Below, one piece after another: positions 51,582 through 60,788 of a DNA stretch of 64,000 nt. The notes beneath the pieces are model-generated. The model saw only the letters and a program-made list of their open reading frames with translations, made no database searches and was not told the DNA's origin. Both the position numbers and the translations under genes were made by a program. Positions within the stretch are counted from its first letter, which is position 1, and every line of letters starts with the position of its first letter. The stretch comes from Paraburkholderia phytofirmans OLGA172 (GTDB lineage: Bacteria; Pseudomonadota; Gammaproteobacteria; Burkholderiales; Burkholderiaceae): NCBI RefSeq assembly GCF_001634365.1, contig NZ_CP014579.1:1-64000 (forward strand). The letters run 5' to 3'.

Positions 51582-53832
51582 TCCCACGCAACTCGATCCG
51601 TCCGACAGGACACCTTTGAAGGTGCTCGACGGAATACTCGCAGCGCACAAGCCGTACAAGAAGGACGACTGTATTCCATGCGGTGCAGTCATCAAGATGG
51701 GTTTCTTCTTCGACGGGTTTGGCCGCAATCGTGACCATGACGACCCGTCGACGTCGCGCTATTCGAATATTTGCCGGCTGTGGGAAGCACACCGCGACAT
51801 GCGCGACACACGGCGTCAAAAGATGCTCAACCAGTTCTGGTATCCCTTCTACTATTCCGGTCTGGGCACGGAACTGAACAAAGACGCGGCCAACAACGAG
51901 ATTATCTCCGCAGCTGTAAAGACGGCAACCGCAGTAGGCAAATCAGCAGCGAACTCGGCGAAATCCACTGCGCAGAAAGTCGTCGGGGTCGACAAGGTGC
52001 TGGACCTCAAAAATGCACCCGGAAAAGCCGCGAAGAGCGCAGCGCTGGAGGCATTGGACGAAATGTCGTTGCGGCCGGTAGCCAAGGCATACGCCGAACT
52101 GGTTGCTGAAGCGAAGAAGGCCCCGGCCAAGGTTGGCCGCGTGCTGACGATGGCGTGGGACGACCGCTGGGTGACGCGTGGGAAGGCGGCGGTTCGGGCC
52201 ACACTGTTTGACCTGAAGAAGAACCCGCTCAAGGCCGGCTGGTCAGTGGCGAAGGGTGTATTTGTCGGCGTCGCGATGGATTCGATTCCACAGGTACGCG
52301 ACAACGCGGCGGTTTCGAGCTTGTTTGGTACCGGCGTTGAGGACCGGCTTCACGCGGCGCTCAAGCAGTTCGAGGCGGCGTATCGCGATGCGAAGGCAAA
52401 GATGTCCACGGTGCAGCGCATCGAGGTCTCCGTGTTCGGCGCCGATCGCGGTGCCGTGCTGGCGCGTGTGTTCGTCAACGAACTGGTGCGCCGGTACAAG
52501 CGGCGCCGGGATGACGATCTCGCAATTGAAGGCGACGCGATCGAGATCCGGTTTCTTGGCCTGCTCGACGCGGTGTCGTCGATTATGGCCGAGAACAAGC
52601 TGCTCGACTTCTTGCCGCTGGTGAACATGATCAAGCAGAACTATGGCGACCGGCCTCTGGGTGTGCCACAGGCCGTCCAGAAGTGCGTTCATTTCGCCGC
52701 CGCGCACGAACTGCGCTTCTATCAGCGGCTCGACAGCCTCGAGAAGACACGTGGCGACCAGTACCTGTATCCGGGCACCAGCGAAGACATCACGGGCGGC
52801 GCGCCGGAGGGGTCGATGGGATTTCGCGCGGAACTCCAGCGCGTTGCGCTGCGTGACATGCTGAACGAGGCACTGATGGCCGGCGCAGCGGTGGACATGA
52901 TGGAAGATCTCAGCAAGTACAAACCTCGAACCTACGATAAATTCACCCTCGCCTCCCCCATCTCCGACGGCAAGGCATCCTACAAACTCCCCGACCTGAT
53001 CGCCGCCTACCGCGCACTGGTGCCGCGCGACAAAGGCCTCAACTTCCAGGCCCACATGCAGGTGTTCCTGCGCTGGCTCGCAGTACGCTATCAGGATCCC
53101 GCATTCCGCGCCTCGATCACCGCCCCTGCCGAGCAGAAGCTGGCCGATTGGCGGGCGTTGCTGGCCGAGAAAGCCGATACCCAACAGAAACTGCGTATCG
53201 AGCACGAACGGCTGGAAAGCCTGCCGGAAAGCGAACGCAGCAAGCCCGCGAACCGCGCCAGCTTCGAGAGCCTGCTTGCTCGCTACAAGCAACTCGAGGC
53301 GCGCCGGCAGCAAGATCTGATTCCGACCGACGAGGCCCTGGCGAGACCGGTGGTGCACGTCTGGGAGCGCATTGACCGCGAATCGGCCGATCTGGTCAAG
53401 CGCATGTCCAGGCAGCCCGAACTGGAAGCGAGGCTCAAACGTGTCCAGTCCCGCGATACGAGCATGGATCTTCCTTACGACCCGGACATTACGGGCGCGG
53501 CCGAAGGCATCGTCAGGCAGGAGATGCTCACCCCCGAGCAGGTCGCGCTTGTCGGGGCATGGCAGGAGGGCGCCAGTGGCAAGAAGCCCCTTCCTCCGCA
53601 GGTCATGGCGCTCTTCGACCTGCTGGTGCACGACACGATGCTGACCAGCTGGCACGACCACGTTCTGTCATCCACGCTGTACTTCCAGACGCGGGCGACG
53701 GATACGTTCGGAAAGAGCGACTTGGAAAAGGAAGCGAAACAGCGTGTTGAAGATGAGCGCAATGCGCAGCGCGTGGACGAGCTATTGAGAGAGGCCAATA
53801 AGGCCAATACGCGAGCGGCTGCAGGTTCCTGA
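51574..53832 (+). CDS. Tle1-like (DUF2235) T6SS effector
   Basis: A 752-residue protein with the DUF2235 opening GFFFDGFGRNRD at 43-54, a middle region rich in Ala/Lys helices, FGADRGAVLARVFVNELVRR at about 288-307, and FLGLLDAVSS after that. In phospholipase effectors of this family the second motif is a GFSRG nucleophile elbow; here residues 289-293 read GADRG, so the Ser is not where expected. Placement after vgrG, DUF4123 and three DUF3304 lipoproteins and before PAAR strongly supports a T6SS effector. Whether it is an active lipase is open. Confidence 0.8.
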   Translation: MGDPTQLDPSDRTPLKVLDGILAAHKPYKKDDCIPCGAVIKMGFFFDGFGRNRDHDDPSTSRYSNICRLWEAHRDMRDTRRQKMLNQFWYPFYYSGLGTELNKDAANNEIISAAVKTATAVGKSAANSAKSTAQKVVGVDKVLDLKNAPGKAAKSAALEALDEMSLRPVAKAYAELVAEAKKAPAKVGRVLTMAWDDRWVTRGKAAVRATLFDLKKNPLKAGWSVAKGVFVGVAMDSIPQVRDNAAVSSLFGTGVEDRLHAALKQFEAAYRDAKAKMSTVQRIEVSVFGADRGAVLARVFVNELVRRYKRRRDDDLAIEGDAIEIRFLGLLDAVSSIMAENKLLDFLPLVNMIKQNYGDRPLGVPQAVQKCVHFAAAHELRFYQRLDSLEKTRGDQYLYPGTSEDITGGAPEGSMGFRAELQRVALRDMLNEALMAGAAVDMMEDLSKYKPRTYDKFTLASPISDGKASYKLPDLIAAYRALVPRDKGLNFQAHMQVFLRWLAVRYQDPAFRASITAPAEQKLADWRALLAEKADTQQKLRIEHERLESLPESERSKPANRASFESLLARYKQLEARRQQDLIPTDEALARPVVHVWERIDRESADLVKRMSRQPELEARLKRVQSRDTSMDLPYDPDITGAAEGIVRQEMLTPEQVALVGAWQEGASGKKPLPPQVMALFDLLVHDTMLTSWHDHVLSSTLYFQTRATDTFGKSDLEKEAKQRVEDERNAQRVDELLREANKANTRAAAGS

Positions 53833-53887
53833 ATGAAAACGGGCAACAGGCGGCGAGGGTTGCCAGAGTGAATCAAGGAGAAACGGA

Positions 53888-54142
53888 ATGACAGGTGTGG
53901 TGAGAGAAGGCGATAGGCTGAGCCGCGGGGGAGAAGTCCTGCGTGGCGGTTCGCGTATGTTCGTGGGCCGCGCACTGGCCCGGCGCACGGACCCTGTGCG
54001 CTGCGATGTACACGGTCCGAACCGTATTGCGGAGGGCAATCCGAATGTTCGTGACGGTGAGCTTGAAGTGGCCGAGGACGGTCATCTGTGTGAGTGCGGC
54101 TGCGCACTGATCTCGTCGTTGCCCAACAGCGGATCGCGGTAG
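53888..54142 (+). CDS. PAAR-domain spike-tip protein
   Basis: An 84-residue PAAR protein that caps the VgrG spike and binds zinc. It shows VREGDRLSRGGEVLRGG, ARRTDPVRCDVHG and a Cys-rich end (CECGCALIS). AGGAG lies 8 bases before the ATG. It follows the effector gene and is likely co-transcribed. Confidence 0.88.
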   Translation: MTGVVREGDRLSRGGEVLRGGSRMFVGRALARRTDPVRCDVHGPNRIAEGNPNVRDGELEVAEDGHLCECGCALISSLPNSGSR

Positions 54143-54151
54143 GTTACCCGG

Positions 54152-55435
54152 ATGGCCGTGAACTTCTCGTTGCTGCCGCCTGAGTATCCGGTTCCCGACA
54201 AAGCGCCGTCGCCGTTTCTCTCGTCGATTGTCTTCGTTGTGCTGGCTTTGTGCGGTGTTGCTTTTGCGCTTTGGTCATGGCCGCGCAATGAGAAGACGCA
54301 GACGGTGTGGTTCTGGTTCTGTGTCGTTGTGATTCCCGTGTGTCTGTCGGCAGCAATCGTTTTGCGGCGTTTTTCGCATTTTTACAAACGACGGAGCGAG
54401 GCGCTTACCCACAACAGGCTCAGCAAGGTCTACGCCGACACGGTGTTCGAGGTGGCCAGCGTGCCGCTCGCCGTGCTTGCTGCCGGATACCGCCTGCACG
54501 CCGACGAGCAGGAAAACACCTTCGAAGCGATTGTCGCGCGCAGTGCAAAACCGCCAACGCGCCAGGCAAGGGATTCGCACGAAATGATTGTCGCGAGTTG
54601 CCTCGAGCCCGTGGCGGCGGCGTTGACGTTCGACGACGAGGAGCGCCAGGGCATCGTACTCGGCTGGATCCTGCACTCGTTTGCTCCGGCGGTGGCGGAG
54701 GGGCTGGACGCGGTCCCGGCGCGGGTTCCGGTTGAGGTTTACCTGGACATCAACAGTGCCGTGCTTTCGGGCGAAGCCATTCAGGCGATCTGGCAACGAA
54801 TAGCCGCGCGTGTATGGCCGTCACGCCTGAACGTGCAACCCGTGATCGAGCCCAGCGGCGGCCCGTGGCTCGCCGACACGATCCTCGATCGTGCAAACCC
54901 CGTGCAACGCGACGTCGTGACGTTACTGATCAGCGTGACGCTGAATCGGCTTCGCACAGCCGATCCTGAACCCGGTAGTGCCGAGGCGGCAGCCATGATA
55001 CTGCTCTGTCCAGCTGCACTCGCGCGCACGGAGCAGCTTCCCGTAGCCGGCTGGCTGCATCGCCCGCAGGTGGACACGAGTATCCAGCCCGGAGGCGTAT
55101 TGCACTACGCGCTGAAGTGGGGAGGCACGGCAGGCGCCGCGGTGGGGGGCACGATTCAGACCGGATTCGACGAACGTAGCGCGGCGCAGTTGCGCATCGG
55201 ACTGCAAGCGGCGGGCCGCTCAGGCAACGGGGCGTCGTCCGACTTCGCACTCGAGACGCTTGCCGGCAACACGGGGCCAACCGCATCGTGGCTCGCGACG
55301 GTGCTCGCACTCGGTCGGGCCAATGCGTGCGCCGCGCCGTACATCGCGGGAATTCAGAGCGAGGGGCGGATCCTGCTCGCGGTTCTCGCGCCGGCAGAAA
55401 ATCACATGCAGCAAGACAGGCAAGTAGATGCCTAA
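54152..55435 (+). CDS. T6SS-associated membrane protein of unknown role
   Basis: A 427-residue protein not belonging to the 13 core Tss families. Two adjacent N-terminal helices (SSIVFVVLALCGVAFALWSW and VWFWFCVVVIPVCLSAAIVL) anchor a large domain without recognised motifs. It starts 9 bp after the PAAR gene and overlaps tssM by 8 bp, so it is tightly coupled to it. Homologous genes next to tssM occur in Burkholderia T6SS loci as recalled. It may be an accessory to the membrane complex (inference). Confidence 0.7.
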   Translation: MAVNFSLLPPEYPVPDKAPSPFLSSIVFVVLALCGVAFALWSWPRNEKTQTVWFWFCVVVIPVCLSAAIVLRRFSHFYKRRSEALTHNRLSKVYADTVFEVASVPLAVLAAGYRLHADEQENTFEAIVARSAKPPTRQARDSHEMIVASCLEPVAAALTFDDEERQGIVLGWILHSFAPAVAEGLDAVPARVPVEVYLDINSAVLSGEAIQAIWQRIAARVWPSRLNVQPVIEPSGGPWLADTILDRANPVQRDVVTLLISVTLNRLRTADPEPGSAEAAAMILLCPAALARTEQLPVAGWLHRPQVDTSIQPGGVLHYALKWGGTAGAAVGGTIQTGFDERSAAQLRIGLQAAGRSGNGASSDFALETLAGNTGPTASWLATVLALGRANACAAPYIAGIQSEGRILLAVLAPAENHMQQDRQVDA

Positions 55436-58400
55436 ATTCCGTGTAGAAGTGTTTTCGTATCTGCTCGTTGCGATCGCTGCCGGCGGCCTGATCTGGTTCA
55501 AAGGAGATCTGTTCCGGCTAGATACCGAAACGAAAAGGACTTTGGCGATCATTGCCCTTTGCGCGTGCCTCGTCATCATCACGCTTTACTTCGGCTTCGA
55601 GCCGAGACGTGAGGAGGCGGACGCGGCTCGGCGCTTGAGCAGGCTACTGCACTGGAACGTCGAGCGCCTCACGGGGACCACGCAGGGGCTGCTGGCACCC
55701 AAGGATGCCGGTGCGCAATCGAAGGGCAGGTCGGATGCGCTCCAGCGTCTGCGTGAGCATCTTCGAGACGAGCACGGCTTGCGCTGGCGCTATCGGCAGC
55801 CGTGGCTGCTTTTGACTGGCGACGACTCGGCGATCGGGCGCCTGCTGCCGGAACGGGCTGAACGAAGCTGGCTGGTTACACAAGACGCCGTGCTGCTGTG
55901 GAGTAAAGCCGGTCCCGATGGCCGCCCTGATGAGAGCTGGCTGAAGCAACTGGCCACACTGCGCCGCCGCCGCCCAGTCGATGCGGTCGTGCTGACGCTC
56001 GACGGCACGGCAGACCTGCCCACGCAACGCCGCGGTACGAGCGCCCACAGCATCAACCTCGCACGCATCGCCGAGGCGCTGCACTGGTCCGCGCCCGTTT
56101 TCGTGCTCGACATCGCGCAGACCGACGAGGTCGCCCCAGGCGCCACGCCGGTCGTTGGCTGCGAATTCCCCCGCACAGCCAGTGCCGCCTCAATTGAAGC
56201 CGCTTTGCTTACCCTGCGCGATCGCCTCGCCGATCGCAGCGTCGCGCAACTCGGCAGCAACCGCCGCGACGACTATGCAGCGAAACTCTCCGAACGCCTC
56301 GATACACGCAGCGCGCCATTAGCCAGCTGGATTGCAGGGTTAGCCGAACGCTCGCGCCACCAGCCCGTCAGCGGCGCGTTCTTCGCACCGTTTCCGCTGA
56401 CCACCGGCGACGACGATGACGGCGCAAGCAGCGTAGATCTGCCACTGTGGCACTACCTCGGCGAAGCATCTCGTGGTGCAACCGGCCGCCGCACCGGCTG
56501 GCACCCAGTCACGGTGTTCACCCTGTGCGCCTTGACCACAATCGGTGTGTGGACCGCAGGCATGCTGGTCTCTGGCCTCTCGAACGCGCGCGATCTGCAT
56601 ATCACGGCGCAGGCTGTCCGGATCAACAGCACGGCCACGGATTCCGCCGCCCGGCTGCGAGCGTTGCTTGCCCTGCAACAGCGAATCGATCTGTACGAAT
56701 ACCGCACGCAGCACCATGCGCCGCTCCTGACGCGCTTCGGCCTGAACCATGATCGGGATGTGCTCGCTGCCCTGTGGACTTCCTACGCCGAGGCGAGCAA
56801 ACGTGTCTTGCTGACGCCGCTCCAGCAGAACCTGGAAGCACAATTGGCCGACCTCGGCCAGATGCAGACCGCCCAGCTCGACGACCAGACCAGCCGCCTC
56901 GCGCTCGACGGCCACAAGGCGCTCAAGACGTACCTGATGATGGCTGATCCGGGCCGCGCCGACGCCGCGTTCATGACACCGCTGCTGCCGCGCTACTGGA
57001 ACCCGGATGCCCGCCTCGCGAGCGGCGAGAAACTCGATCTGTCAGAACGCTTGCTCGGCTTTTACGCGCAACACCTGAAGGCGCATCCGGACTGGCGCAT
57101 CCAGCCAAGCCCCGACCTTGTCAACGCCTCGCGCCAGACGTTGCTTGCGGTGATCGGCGTGAAGAACTCCGAGGACACGATTTACCAGAGCATCCTGGAT
57201 GCGGTGGGCAACAAATACCCGAACCAGACGCTCGCGTCGCTCACGGCCGGCACGGATACACGCGGCCTGATCCGCTCGACGGCCACGGTGCCCGGTGTCT
57301 TCACTCGTCAGGCGTACGAAGGCACCATAGCGCCCGCCATCGATGAAGCCGCAAAGCGCAGCAAGGTGGCGCACGACTGGGTGCTGACCGATAGACCGAG
57401 TGGCCAGCATGACCGGAGCAGCGGCCAGAACAGTGGGCAAAACACAGGCCCGCAAGCCGCCCAAGCCGCGCAATCGGCCGACAGCATGAAAGCGGACTTG
57501 CTCAACCGCTACTTCACCGACTACGCGGAACACTGGCAGGGCTTCATGAACACGCTGCAATGGGAGCCTGCTGCCACGCTGCCGTCCGCGATCGAACAGC
57601 TCAAGCTGATGGCCGATGCACGGCAGTCGCCCGTCATCGCGCTGATGAAGTCGCTCGAGTATCAGGGCGGCGCCGGCGCGCTGACGGAATCGCTGTCCGA
57701 CACGCTGGTGACGAAAGCGCAGAACATGTTCGGCGGCAAAGCTGACACGCTGGCGATCGCGAGGCCTGATCCCGCGGGTCCGCTTGGCGCGTCGTTCGGC
57801 CCGGTGCTGCGCGTGATAGCACCGGGTGTGCAGGGCAATGCCGGCGCAGCGGAAAGCAGCGACCTGAGCCTGCAACGCTTCATGGACCGGGTCACCAGTT
57901 TGCGCCTGAAGCTGCAGCAGATCAGCGACAGCCCCGACGCCGAGGCCGAGGCGAAGCGGGTCGCGCAGTCGCTGTTCCAGGGCAAGGGTTCGGCGCTGGC
58001 CGATACGCAGGCCTACGCCCAGCTGATTGCCGCAAGCCTCGGTGCCCAATGGGCGGGCATGGGCGATGCGCTGTTCGTGCGGCCGGTCACCCAGGCCACG
58101 CAGACGGTCCTGCAACCGGCGCAGGCAAGCCTGAACGATGCGTGGCGACAAGCGATCGTGGCGACATGGAACCGCTCGTTCGCCGGACGGTATCCCTTTG
58201 CGACCACGGATAACGATGCGTCGCTGCCCGAGCTCGCGCGCTTCCTGCGTCCGCAAGGCGGCCTGATTGCCACCTTCCTCGCTGCGCAACTGGCGGGTGT
58301 GCTCGAGTTGCAGGGTGATCAATGGATGCCGGCGACCACGGGCAGCCAGGCCCTGGCGTTCGATCCGGCGTTCCTGAAAGCAGTGAACACGTTGCAGCGC

Positions 58401-59147
58401 ATCGCCGGGCATCTGCTTGTGCAGGGCGAGCCGCAATACCGCTTCGAGTTCAAGCCGGTACCGGCACCCGGCGTTACCGATACCCTGCTGACGCTCGATA
58501 GCCAGAAGCTGCACTACTACAACCAGCAGGAGACGTGGCAGGCGCTGACATGGCCGTCGAATAGTCCCCAGGACGTCGGTACGCGGCTGGAATGGCAAAC
58601 GGAGAGAGCCGGTACCAGCAAGAACTTCGAGTTTGGCGGACGCTGGGCACTGGTGCGGATGCTGGAGCGGGCACGGGTCGAGCCGATCGACAGCGCAACG
58701 TATCAGCTGACCTGGCAAGGCAGCGCCGACACGCAGCCGCTCAAACCGGCGCAGCCGAACCGGCCGGCTCCGGCGCCACCTGCGGCCAGTGCGGCCAGCG
58801 CGGCTGTGGCGACGAACGCCACCAATGCCGAAGACGATCAATGGGACGAGGCCAGGGGCAGCACCCCTTTGACGGCGCACGGACCGTTGACGCCGACCTC
58901 GGCGGACCTCCCCTACCCCCTGAGTTACATGATGCGCACCGACGCAGGGAAGGGCCCGCTCGAACTGCTTGCGCTCAGGGGGTTCGTGTTGCCTCCGCGC
59001 ATCTTCGTGGCCGGGAATCCGGGTGCGGCACGAGCAGCAGCGAAACCGAACGCGCGCGCCGACGGCCCGCCGCCCTTGCCACGGGCGATGCTCGACGCGG
59101 CGAAGCACGCCGAAACGCCGCTGCCTGGCGGCATGTCACCGCTATGA
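55428..59147 (+). CDS. tssM: T6SS membrane-complex protein TssM (IcmF)
   Basis: A 1239-residue IcmF-family protein. Two N-terminal helices (FSYLLVAIAAGGLIWF, TLAIIALCACLVIITLYF) and a third near residue 365 (VFTLCALTTIGVWTAGML) flank the cytoplasmic domain; a large periplasmic part follows. The cytoplasmic region shows PWLLLTGDDSAIGRLLPE where many TssM have a P-loop with GKT, so it is a non-ATPase variant. It carries a Pro/Ala-rich linker near 1110. It overlaps the upstream gene; tssA begins 19 bp downstream. Confidence 0.93.
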   Translation: MPKFRVEVFSYLLVAIAAGGLIWFKGDLFRLDTETKRTLAIIALCACLVIITLYFGFEPRREEADAARRLSRLLHWNVERLTGTTQGLLAPKDAGAQSKGRSDALQRLREHLRDEHGLRWRYRQPWLLLTGDDSAIGRLLPERAERSWLVTQDAVLLWSKAGPDGRPDESWLKQLATLRRRRPVDAVVLTLDGTADLPTQRRGTSAHSINLARIAEALHWSAPVFVLDIAQTDEVAPGATPVVGCEFPRTASAASIEAALLTLRDRLADRSVAQLGSNRRDDYAAKLSERLDTRSAPLASWIAGLAERSRHQPVSGAFFAPFPLTTGDDDDGASSVDLPLWHYLGEASRGATGRRTGWHPVTVFTLCALTTIGVWTAGMLVSGLSNARDLHITAQAVRINSTATDSAARLRALLALQQRIDLYEYRTQHHAPLLTRFGLNHDRDVLAALWTSYAEASKRVLLTPLQQNLEAQLADLGQMQTAQLDDQTSRLALDGHKALKTYLMMADPGRADAAFMTPLLPRYWNPDARLASGEKLDLSERLLGFYAQHLKAHPDWRIQPSPDLVNASRQTLLAVIGVKNSEDTIYQSILDAVGNKYPNQTLASLTAGTDTRGLIRSTATVPGVFTRQAYEGTIAPAIDEAAKRSKVAHDWVLTDRPSGQHDRSSGQNSGQNTGPQAAQAAQSADSMKADLLNRYFTDYAEHWQGFMNTLQWEPAATLPSAIEQLKLMADARQSPVIALMKSLEYQGGAGALTESLSDTLVTKAQNMFGGKADTLAIARPDPAGPLGASFGPVLRVIAPGVQGNAGAAESSDLSLQRFMDRVTSLRLKLQQISDSPDAEAEAKRVAQSLFQGKGSALADTQAYAQLIAASLGAQWAGMGDALFVRPVTQATQTVLQPAQASLNDAWRQAIVATWNRSFAGRYPFATTDNDASLPELARFLRPQGGLIATFLAAQLAGVLELQGDQWMPATTGSQALAFDPAFLKAVNTLQRIAGHLLVQGEPQYRFEFKPVPAPGVTDTLLTLDSQKLHYYNQQETWQALTWPSNSPQDVGTRLEWQTERAGTSKNFEFGGRWALVRMLERARVEPIDSATYQLTWQGSADTQPLKPAQPNRPAPAPPAASAASAAVATNATNAEDDQWDEARGSTPLTAHGPLTPTSADLPYPLSYMMRTDAGKGPLELLALRGFVLPPRIFVAGNPGAARAAAKPNARADGPPPLPRAMLDAAKHAETPLPGGMSPL

Positions 59148-59166
59148 AACCTGCATCGACCGGGTC

Positions 59167-60750
59167 ATGACCATGTTCACCAAACTTCTTAACGCGCTGT
59201 TCGGCACACGCACGCCGTCAGACCTCGCACGTTCGACGCAGGGGCGCTGGGACGACTGGTTGCAGCCGTTCGGCGATGCCGCGCCGGCCGGCACCGACCC
59301 CGGCTATGACGACGACTTTCTCGCCCTCAAGGACGAAGTCGCGAAGCTTTCCGAGGTGGACGATACGTTGATCGTCGACACTGCCGAGCGCTTGCTGAAA
59401 CACACGGCCAAGGACGTGCGCGTTGCCGTCTACTACGTCTATGGGCGCATGCGTCGCGATGGCGCCGAAGGCGTGGCGTCAGGCTTCGAACTGCTGTCGG
59501 CGTTGATCGACCGTTTCGGCGATGCCCTGTTGCCGGCGCGCGCCGAGGCCCGCAAGGCCGCATTCGAATGGCTCGCGGGCAACACGTTTGCGGACCGGCT
59601 CGACAGGGTGCAAGGCCTTACCGACACGCTGCTCGAACGCACGCTGTCGGCGCTCGCGCTGATCTCGGAGCATGCCGCTTCGTGGCCCGAAGCCGCACGA
59701 CCTGAACTGAGCCCGCTGTTCCGCCGCTTCGAGGGACGCATGGAGATGCCGTCGGCGTCGGAACCTGCTCGCCCGGACACGTCGCCGGCCGCGGCACCGC
59801 TCGCGGCCGCTCTACCGGCGGCGACCGAAGTTTCATCCACGCGGGACTTGCTCGATCGCGCGCGCCAGATGGCGCAGTTTCTGCGCGAGCAGCCGCAGGG
59901 CTATCTGGCGGCCTACCGTCTGATGCGATGTGTGCGCTGGGATACGTTGACCGAAGTGCCGCCCCATGAAGCGAGCGGCAAGACGCGACTGGTCGCGCCA
60001 CGCGCCGAGCTGCGCGCGCATCTCAAACGGTTGATGCTGCAAAAGCAATGGCCGGAACTACTCGACCGCGTCGAGGCAGCGTTTGCGGAGGGCGCGAACC
60101 ATTTCTGGCTCGACCTGCAGTATTACGCGTTCGTTGCGCAAGAGCAGGCAGGCGGCGAGTATGCACCGATCCGCGAGCTGGTGGCGACCGACTGCGCGCT
60201 GATGCTGGAACGTTTGCCGGGCCTTGACCACCTCGCGTTCTCCGACGGCTCGCCCTTCGCCGACGATGCCACGCTCGAATGGATCGCGCGTTACGCTACC
60301 GTGCGCGATGTCGAACGGGGCGAGGCCGTCGCGCCTGTGAGCGTTTCTTCCACGCATACGGACTGGGCCGAAACCGAAGCGCAGGCCTCCGATCTGGCCG
60401 CTCAGCAGGGGCTCGATGCCGCGCTCGCATGGCTGCAATGCTTACCCGCGCAGGAGGGTGAACGCGATCGATTCGTCCGGCAGCTGGTCATGGCGCGCGT
60501 GGCCGAGCGCGCCGAACGGCCGGATACGACGCTGCACCTGCTGTCGGCGCTCGACGCCGCAGCGCAGCGCTTCCAGCTCTCGGTCTGGGAGCCGTCGCTG
60601 GCCTTCGAAGCCAAGCAGCACCTGCTGCGTCTCCTGAAGATTCGCGCGAACCGCAAGGACGCGGACAGATCCGCCCTCGCACAACGCATCGACGTCCTGC
60701 TGGGCGAACTGACTGCCATCGACCCCGCCAGAACTGTGACGCTCGTCTGA
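59167..60750 (+). CDS. tssA: T6SS protein TssA (ImpA_N)
   Basis: About 527 residues. The ImpA N-terminal domain is recognisable (PAGTDPGYDDDFLALKDEVA, KDVRVAVYYVYGRMRRDG, GFELLSALIDRFGDALLP). The C-terminal part contains the helical VasJ-like extension (LAAYRLMRCVRWDTLTEVPP). TssA coordinates tube and sheath polymerisation at the baseplate. The start is ATG at 59167 or 59173, 20-25 bp after tssM. No strong ribosome site is seen, compatible with coupling. Confidence 0.9.
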   Translation: MTMFTKLLNALFGTRTPSDLARSTQGRWDDWLQPFGDAAPAGTDPGYDDDFLALKDEVAKLSEVDDTLIVDTAERLLKHTAKDVRVAVYYVYGRMRRDGAEGVASGFELLSALIDRFGDALLPARAEARKAAFEWLAGNTFADRLDRVQGLTDTLLERTLSALALISEHAASWPEAARPELSPLFRRFEGRMEMPSASEPARPDTSPAAAPLAAALPAATEVSSTRDLLDRARQMAQFLREQPQGYLAAYRLMRCVRWDTLTEVPPHEASGKTRLVAPRAELRAHLKRLMLQKQWPELLDRVEAAFAEGANHFWLDLQYYAFVAQEQAGGEYAPIRELVATDCALMLERLPGLDHLAFSDGSPFADDATLEWIARYATVRDVERGEAVAPVSVSSTHTDWAETEAQASDLAAQQGLDAALAWLQCLPAQEGERDRFVRQLVMARVAERAERPDTTLHLLSALDAAAQRFQLSVWEPSLAFEAKQHLLRLLKIRANRKDADRSALAQRIDVLLGELTAIDPARTVTLV

Positions 60751-60788
60751 GTGATCGCACGCGCCATCCGATATCAAAAAATCAGCCC

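Noticed and set aside
52243..53661. A 472-codon open frame antisense to the DUF2235 effector
   Set aside because: No motif and no ribosome site; the sense strand has conserved family motifs and gene coupling.
57042..59108. A 688-codon open frame antisense to tssM
   Set aside because: Arg/His-rich translation with no recognisable domain; the sense strand encodes a full TssM.
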